IMG/VR virus record: IMGVR_UViG_3300046787_000099
Span: 1-64,000 of that record
Strand: one strand, 5' to 3'
Origin: a virus
Length of the DNA: 64,000 bases
The translations under genes were made by a program, and so were the position numbers. The notes beneath the pieces were generated by a model. It was not told the origin of the DNA, did no database searches, and saw only the letters and a program-made list of their open reading frames with translations. This document shows, piece after piece, positions 59,984 to 64,000 of the stretch. The stretch's first letter is position 1. The number at the start of each line of letters is the position of its first letter.

Positions 59984-60948
59984 ACAGCGGCTAGTTTTTT
60001 CGTTTTAAGTTTCTGCTCTAAGATCAGTAAATCATCTTGGTGATCTTCATCAATCAAGAACTTAACTAATTCTTCCTCATCTACTGCAACTTCGAATTCA
60101 CCTTGATAAACTTTACCATTAGGTTTGATTCTATAAATAGAATGAGTAATTGCTTGTTTTACTAAATCTTTTACATGAAGTAGGTTCTCTTGCATATCTG
60201 CAAATCGACCAAACACTTCGATTGTTGAAAGACCTTGATACTTACCATCCTTGAACTCAGTCTGCTTTAAGATGTTGTCCACTAGGTTATATACTACTTG
60301 GTCTTTAGTTTCTTCTGATACAGGTAAGCCTAGTAAACGAGCAACTTTACGTTTCTTCTCAGGAGTCATTGAATCAAACTTGCCAATAGCTTTGTTGATC
60401 AATTGTTTCTTCTTGAAGATAATTGCACTTTCAATCTCATCATCTACTACATAGAACTGTGTATCTGCTGGATATTCACCACGCTCCCAAGCTTGATAGC
60501 TAGAAGCAATTGTTGGATGAACTCGTAACCAAGCAAAAGCTAACTCTTGCATTGGATTAGTAAAGTCAAAGTAGTTATCACCATCTAGCAACTTAACTGC
60601 TTGTACGTGTAACATATCATCATTTCCTTGAGACAAACCATAATTCCAGAACTTAGAACGAGGACCTAAATCCACATCACCTAACGCAGATTCTAATCTA
60701 GCACGTAAATTAGTTACACGTTCGATCTCAAGTTCTCTTTCTGTTTGATCACCAATACGCTGAATGTATGCAGCATTTGGATTTAATCCTGTACGATACT
60801 GACCATCAAGCTCCTTGTAAGGATACTTAAACACTCCTGTACCAGGAATACGTGTCAAACCTTTTTGTGCAAGACCACCTTGCATTGTTTGCATTTGAGA
60901 GTTACTATACTCTTTCTTAATAGTAGAGATTTTTCCTATCTTACCCAT
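59980..60948 (-). CDS. Head-module structural protein, 322 residues
   Basis: A largely helical protein with a basic start (GKIGKISTIKKEYSNSQMQT), a mid-domain (FDSMTPEKKRKVARLLGLPV) resembling a helical DNA- or protein-binding segment, and an acidic C-terminal region (VDEEELVKFLIDEDHQDDLL) ending KTKKLAAV. It lies between the capsid terminator and the 243-residue protein. No enzymatic motif seen. It may be an internal head or connector protein; function is not resolved. Confidence 0.6.
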   Translation of the reverse strand: MGKIGKISTIKKEYSNSQMQTMQGGLAQKGLTRIPGTGVFKYPYKELDGQYRTGLNPNAAYIQRIGDQTERELEIERVTNLRARLESALGDVDLGPRSKFWNYGLSQGNDDMLHVQAVKLLDGDNYFDFTNPMQELAFAWLRVHPTIASSYQAWERGEYPADTQFYVVDDEIESAIIFKKKQLINKAIGKFDSMTPEKKRKVARLLGLPVSEETKDQVVYNLVDNILKQTEFKDGKYQGLSTIEVFGRFADMQENLLHVKDLVKQAITHSIYRIKPNGKVYQGEFEVAVDEEELVKFLIDEDHQDDLLILEQKLKTKKLAAV

Positions 60949-60974
60949 ATGTAGTTTAAATTTAATTTGGTTTG

Positions 60975-61031
60975 CAGAGTGCTATCCATCGAAGGAATAG
61001 CGACCAGGGACACCCCAATCCAAGCACTCTG
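60975..61031 (-). other. Structured intergenic element downstream of the capsid terminator
   Basis: A 9-bp inverted repeat (CAGAGTGCT 60975-60983 with AGCACTCTG 61023-61031) encloses a smaller stem around CTATCC...GGAATAG. It follows the GC-rich capsid terminator and precedes the next start codon by 27 bases. It could protect a processed 5' end, act as second terminator, or fold as a leader. Role not known. Confidence 0.5.
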
Positions 61032-61043
61032 TATTCAAGAAAT

Positions 61044-61075
61044 AGCTCCCCCTGAGGAGGGAGGGTGGGGGAGCT
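61044..61075 (-). terminator. GC-rich terminator after the major capsid protein gene
   Basis: A 9-bp stem (AGCTCCCCC 61044-61052 with GGGGGAGCT 61067-61075) is followed in the minus direction by ATTTCTT. It lies about 53 bases beyond the capsid stop. The high GC content contrasts with the AT-rich surroundings. It would limit read-through from the strongly expressed capsid gene. Confidence 0.7.
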
Positions 61076-61127
61076 TCTCTCTTGTAGCCTGCTGATTAGC
61101 AAGCATTTAGGCATGGAGCCTAGTATA

Positions 61128-62681
61128 TTAGAATTGAGGGATTTCTTCGATCAAGACTGTACGAGACAAGTCTTCAATGAACACATCACAACGATCCTTC
61201 ATCCAGATTTCGTATCCTGGGAATTTGTTCGCAGAACTCATACCTTGAGACTTAGCAAAGCCTAAGTGGTGACGAGTACCATCGATATAACCCCAAGTCA
61301 TTGAAGGAGCACCCTTCATACGTACCTCACGGATGTTATTAATCATAGAACCATCAGACATTGGAGAAACGTCAAACACCATGAATACTGGAGTTGATTT
61401 CTTGTTCTGTCCGAATTCTAAGTTAGTTTGAGGAAGGTCTAATTCTTTTAAGTGAATTAACTCAACACGACCAGTCTCACGAGTAACCATTGCATCGAAT
61501 GCAAAGTTGTAAGTGATGTGTTGTCCTTCTCCTTGCATGTAACGATTACCTGAATCAGCCATGAAAGTCAAACCTGAATTCAATGCATCGTTTTTCAAAG
61601 CTTGTTGGAACACGTCAAAACCAGCTTCGTTAGTGTACATTTTAACACGACGATCCTTAACATCCACACGACGATAGAATAAGTCACCAAATACTGAACG
61701 AATCAAGTTAGCAGTGAATTCTCCACGGTTGTATTGTACTAAGTTACCATTGTTACGCATACGGTGGTAAACACCAGCAGATGTACGCTTTAATTCTTGC
61801 TTAGAACCATTAGTCTTCACAGTACCAGGCTTAGCCCAGATCATACGCTTAACTTTCAATTCTAACATAGACTTACGCATCCAGAACTCAACAAATGGCT
61901 CCCACTTAACATCATTACGAGTTAAAGGTAACTGGTTGCGACGTTGTGGAGCATATACTAAGATATCTAATGGTGAGCCATCAGCATTAACCATCATCTT
62001 ATCATCAGCCCATTCAGTGATCTTGTGCTCATAACCATATGCAGAACCTAATGATTCAAACATTGTGATTTGCTCACCTAAACGAGGAAGACCTAATAAG
62101 TCTTGATCGAATTCACCAATAGCAGCATCAACTAATTCTAACTCAATACCAGTCTGTAAGAATACAGGTGATACGAAGTCTACAATTGGGTTATCACTGA
62201 TTAAAGTAACAGTGTATAAGTAACCTGCATTCCAAGGTTGTGGATCTTTAACCACATAGAAGCGAGGACCATACTGACGAGTACCTACAGAGATGATAGC
62301 ATTCTTAGAGAATTCGTTAGTATCTACAATGATTTGAAATTCTTGACCATCGATACCTGGTTTCTCTAATGCAAGAGTAGTATCAGGGATGTCAATAATT
62401 TTAGGGAATTTGTAAGGAACCTGTACTTGCCACTTCCATGCATCACTATTGTTGTCAATGTAGTAAGGTGTTGACTTGTTGATCATGTCCAAGAAGTCAT
62501 TGCTGTACAATGAGCTCTGAGTGTACAGAGAGATAATCTTCTTATCGTAGTCTGCTGGCTCAGTTGAGTGAAAGCTTTCCAAGTGGTTTGAATCAGTTAA
62601 CTTACCAACTGCACGCTTGTCCATAGACGCAACGCGAGCATAAGTAAAACCAGTTAAACCTGGGATTGTTTGAATTGCCAT
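61128..62681 (-). CDS. Major capsid protein (HK97-type, crAss-like)
   Basis: A 517-residue protein whose length, position after an acidic scaffold-like gene and lack of signal peptide fit a crAss-like major capsid protein. Features include an extended N-terminal arm (GFTYARVASMDKRAVGKLTD), ALEKPGIDGQEFQIIVDTNE and a backbone-type helix (EPFVEFWMRKSMLELKVKRM). RRVDVKDRRVKMYTNEAGFD and a C-terminal beta region (RDDVFIE-like strands, here RCDVFIEDL) follow. It would form the icosahedral shell. Two hairpins downstream support independent control. HK97 fold not verified by structure, but the family call is strong from context. Confidence 0.8.
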   Translation of the reverse strand: MAIQTIPGLTGFTYARVASMDKRAVGKLTDSNHLESFHSTEPADYDKKIISLYTQSSLYSNDFLDMINKSTPYYIDNNSDAWKWQVQVPYKFPKIIDIPDTTLALEKPGIDGQEFQIIVDTNEFSKNAIISVGTRQYGPRFYVVKDPQPWNAGYLYTVTLISDNPIVDFVSPVFLQTGIELELVDAAIGEFDQDLLGLPRLGEQITMFESLGSAYGYEHKITEWADDKMMVNADGSPLDILVYAPQRRNQLPLTRNDVKWEPFVEFWMRKSMLELKVKRMIWAKPGTVKTNGSKQELKRTSAGVYHRMRNNGNLVQYNRGEFTANLIRSVFGDLFYRRVDVKDRRVKMYTNEAGFDVFQQALKNDALNSGLTFMADSGNRYMQGEGQHITYNFAFDAMVTRETGRVELIHLKELDLPQTNLEFGQNKKSTPVFMVFDVSPMSDGSMINNIREVRMKGAPSMTWGYIDGTRHHLGFAKSQGMSSANKFPGYEIWMKDRCDVFIEDLSRTVLIEEIPQF

Positions 62682-62717
62682 TTTTGTTTATGTTTAATTT
62701 ACTAATTTATTATTGTT

Positions 62718-63965
62718 TTATGCAAACCAAGATGAAGGACTAGTACCACCTTTAGATTTTACTGAGCTCTTGGATGCTTGTCTAGCAACTTCACCAAATA
62801 ACTCATTTGACTTCTTAGAGATTCCTGACTTCTGAATGGTTGATAATGTAGGATCTTTTTCAAGGATCTTCAATAGAAGACCAACCTTCACCTTTAACGC
62901 ATGGTTCTCAGGACGCTTTAAGTCAAGAATGGTACGATCAAAATCTGTTAATGTTTCTCCAGATGGTGTCTTCCACTTCTCAGCCAAAAGAAAATCTTGT
63001 AGTTCTGTAGCTAGTTTAGGGTTAAGAGGGATGCCATCAAACTCCTTGCTTTTAATCTTCTCTTGCAATACAGAATTAACATTTTGTTGATACTGTTGCT
63101 TGATTGCAGCTTGTTGTTGTAATTGAGCAGCTCTATCCTGTTCTAATTTCTGAAGCTTTGTAGCTTCTTTCTTTATTAACACTTTATGATGTTTAGTAGC
63201 AACGTTTTCTAAATCACCATAGTTCTTCAGTCTTTCAACCTCAGAGGTTATATCTTCAGGATCAAATCCTTGATCTTCTAAAGCTTGTTTAATCACTGCT
63301 ATCTGGTTTGATTCTTGAGATAAGTCCATCTCAGAGAAGTTCTCAATAGCATTATATGTGCTGAAATAGTCTTTAGGATTAACCCCATTAACAAAGATAG
63401 ATTGGAAAGCATTTTGGTAATCTTCACCAAACTGTCCAATGAAGTTGTTTACAACATCAATAGCACCTTTCTTCTTCTCTGCTTCGAAACGTTCTAAGAA
63501 CTCTTCTGGTGTAGAGATGGCAATATCTTCTTCATCTTCATCCTTAGTGAATACACCAAGTTTGAACAAGTCATTAGATAAAGCAGCAAATTGAGTTGCA
63601 GCAGGAGCTTCTTCCTCATCATCATCTGTTGCATCAGCTTTCGCAGCAGCAGCAACTGGAGCATCGTCCTCATCCTCCTCTGTATCATCGTCATATAAGA
63701 AGTCAGTGATAGATTTCTTATCATCTTCTTTCTTATCATCTGCAGGAGCATCATTCTCAGTTGAAGCAGCTTGTGCTTTCTTCTTAGATGGTGCTGGAGC
63801 AGCAGGCTCAGGATCTGGAGTATTGATATCTTGAATATCATCAGGGTTCACTGTAGATGTGTCAGGGCCTAATAAGTCACTTAGTAACTCTTGACTGCCC
63901 ATTCCTTCCATAGTACTCTGAATACTGAAGTTCCCAAAATCTGGGGTTTCTAAATTATCAGCCAT
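62718..63965 (-). CDS. Scaffold/head assembly protein (acidic, coiled coil)
   Basis: A 415-residue protein. Residues 1-130 are extremely acidic and low in complexity (KKEDDKKSITDFLYDDDTEE, ATDDDEEEAPAA). Residues about 150-330 are helical with a Gln-rich coiled coil (LQKLEQDRAAQLQQQAAIKQ). The C-terminus is basic and Ser-rich (KSSVKSKGGTSPSSWFA). An acidic head with coiled coil and a basic tail just upstream of the capsid gene is the classic scaffold profile. It probably interacts with capsid through its tail. Protease processing is possible but not visible. Its ATG lies 35 bases from the window end. Confidence 0.7.
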   Translation of the reverse strand: MADNLETPDFGNFSIQSTMEGMGSQELLSDLLGPDTSTVNPDDIQDINTPDPEPAAPAPSKKKAQAASTENDAPADDKKEDDKKSITDFLYDDDTEEDEDDAPVAAAAKADATDDDEEEAPAATQFAALSNDLFKLGVFTKDEDEEDIAISTPEEFLERFEAEKKKGAIDVVNNFIGQFGEDYQNAFQSIFVNGVNPKDYFSTYNAIENFSEMDLSQESNQIAVIKQALEDQGFDPEDITSEVERLKNYGDLENVATKHHKVLIKKEATKLQKLEQDRAAQLQQQAAIKQQYQQNVNSVLQEKIKSKEFDGIPLNPKLATELQDFLLAEKWKTPSGETLTDFDRTILDLKRPENHALKVKVGLLLKILEKDPTLSTIQKSGISKKSNELFGEVARQASKSSVKSKGGTSPSSWFA

Positions 63966-64000
63966 ATGTAGTTAAACTTTTTGAATTGGTTTTCGATATA

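Noticed and set aside
1-64000. tRNA genes, integrase, insertion sequences or attachment sites
   Set aside because: I looked for cloverleaf ends, transposase or recombinase motifs and flanking repeats and saw none; absence by eye is not proof, and tRNAscan-SE would settle tRNAs.

Overview
The window is a contiguous piece of the late (virion) half of a large tailed-phage genome that infects, or infected, a member of the Bacteroidota. The strongest evidence is a 3945-residue virion protein (26849-38686, minus strand). It carries a metal-binding DFDID loop preceded by RIPTQNKNSIDAF, which parallels the RAPTLHRLGIQAF...NADFDGD core of RNA polymerase beta-prime. This is the kind of virion-packaged RNA polymerase known from crAss-like phages such as Cellulophaga phage phi14:2. 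Gene content and order (scaffold, major capsid protein, ring proteins, muzzle-type protein, very large cargo proteins, polymerase, fibre, lysis) also fit a crAss-like or crAss-related phage. Promoter-like sites match the Bacteroidota consensus (TTG, 19-20 bp, TANNTTTG). DNA is AT-rich, genes are tightly packed, and TAATG-type overlaps are common. I see no tRNA, CRISPR array, insertion sequence or integrase. No gap between genes exceeds 300 bases.

Layout, right to left (the direction of minus-strand transcription). 63965-57313: head module with scaffold-like protein, major capsid protein, structural proteins, an abundant-type head protein and small fibre or decoration proteins, with hairpin terminators after the capsid gene and after two later genes. 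55161-51768: HTH-metallophosphoesterase and three ring or adaptor-type proteins. 51790-44615: muzzle-type protein of 1811 residues with mucin-like poly-Thr tracts, and two further tail proteins. 44613-22410: four cargo or ejection proteins of 992, 952, 3945 and 1478 residues, the last with a PD-(D/E)XK nuclease motif. 22304-14983: a 1930-residue collagen-like tail fibre with a self-cleaving S74 chaperone domain, plus small tail proteins and a truncated fibre fragment. 8164-5816: lysis module (holin candidate, spanin-like protein, GH19 endolysin, small proteins). 5788-823: six consecutive proteins, nearly all with signal peptides, including a CsgG-family pore-type protein, a cohesin/dockerin-type protein, a lipoprotein and a putative outer-membrane barrel. 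713-1: a PKD-domain and leucine-rich-repeat adhesin pair, cut by the window edge.

The only plus-strand block, 8706-15002, is a five-gene glycosyltransferase operon with its own promoter. Its genes are GT9, a three-domain GT4/GT-A/GT25-like fusion, GT2, GT4, and a TibC-type (BAHT) protein O-heptosyltransferase that retains the iron-finger cysteines. A DUF6165-like gene is divergent to it.

Two assemblies deserve attention as possible undescribed systems. First, the glycosyltransferase operon sits among virion proteins exceptionally rich in Ser/Thr acceptors (the Gly-Thr-Ser fibre and poly-Thr linkers in five structural proteins), which suggests phage-encoded virion O-glycosylation. Second, the secreted cassette at 823-5788 looks like a phage-encoded outer-membrane or surface complex built around a CsgG-like pore. 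Both readings are inferences from motifs seen by eye and gene context; no homology search was run.
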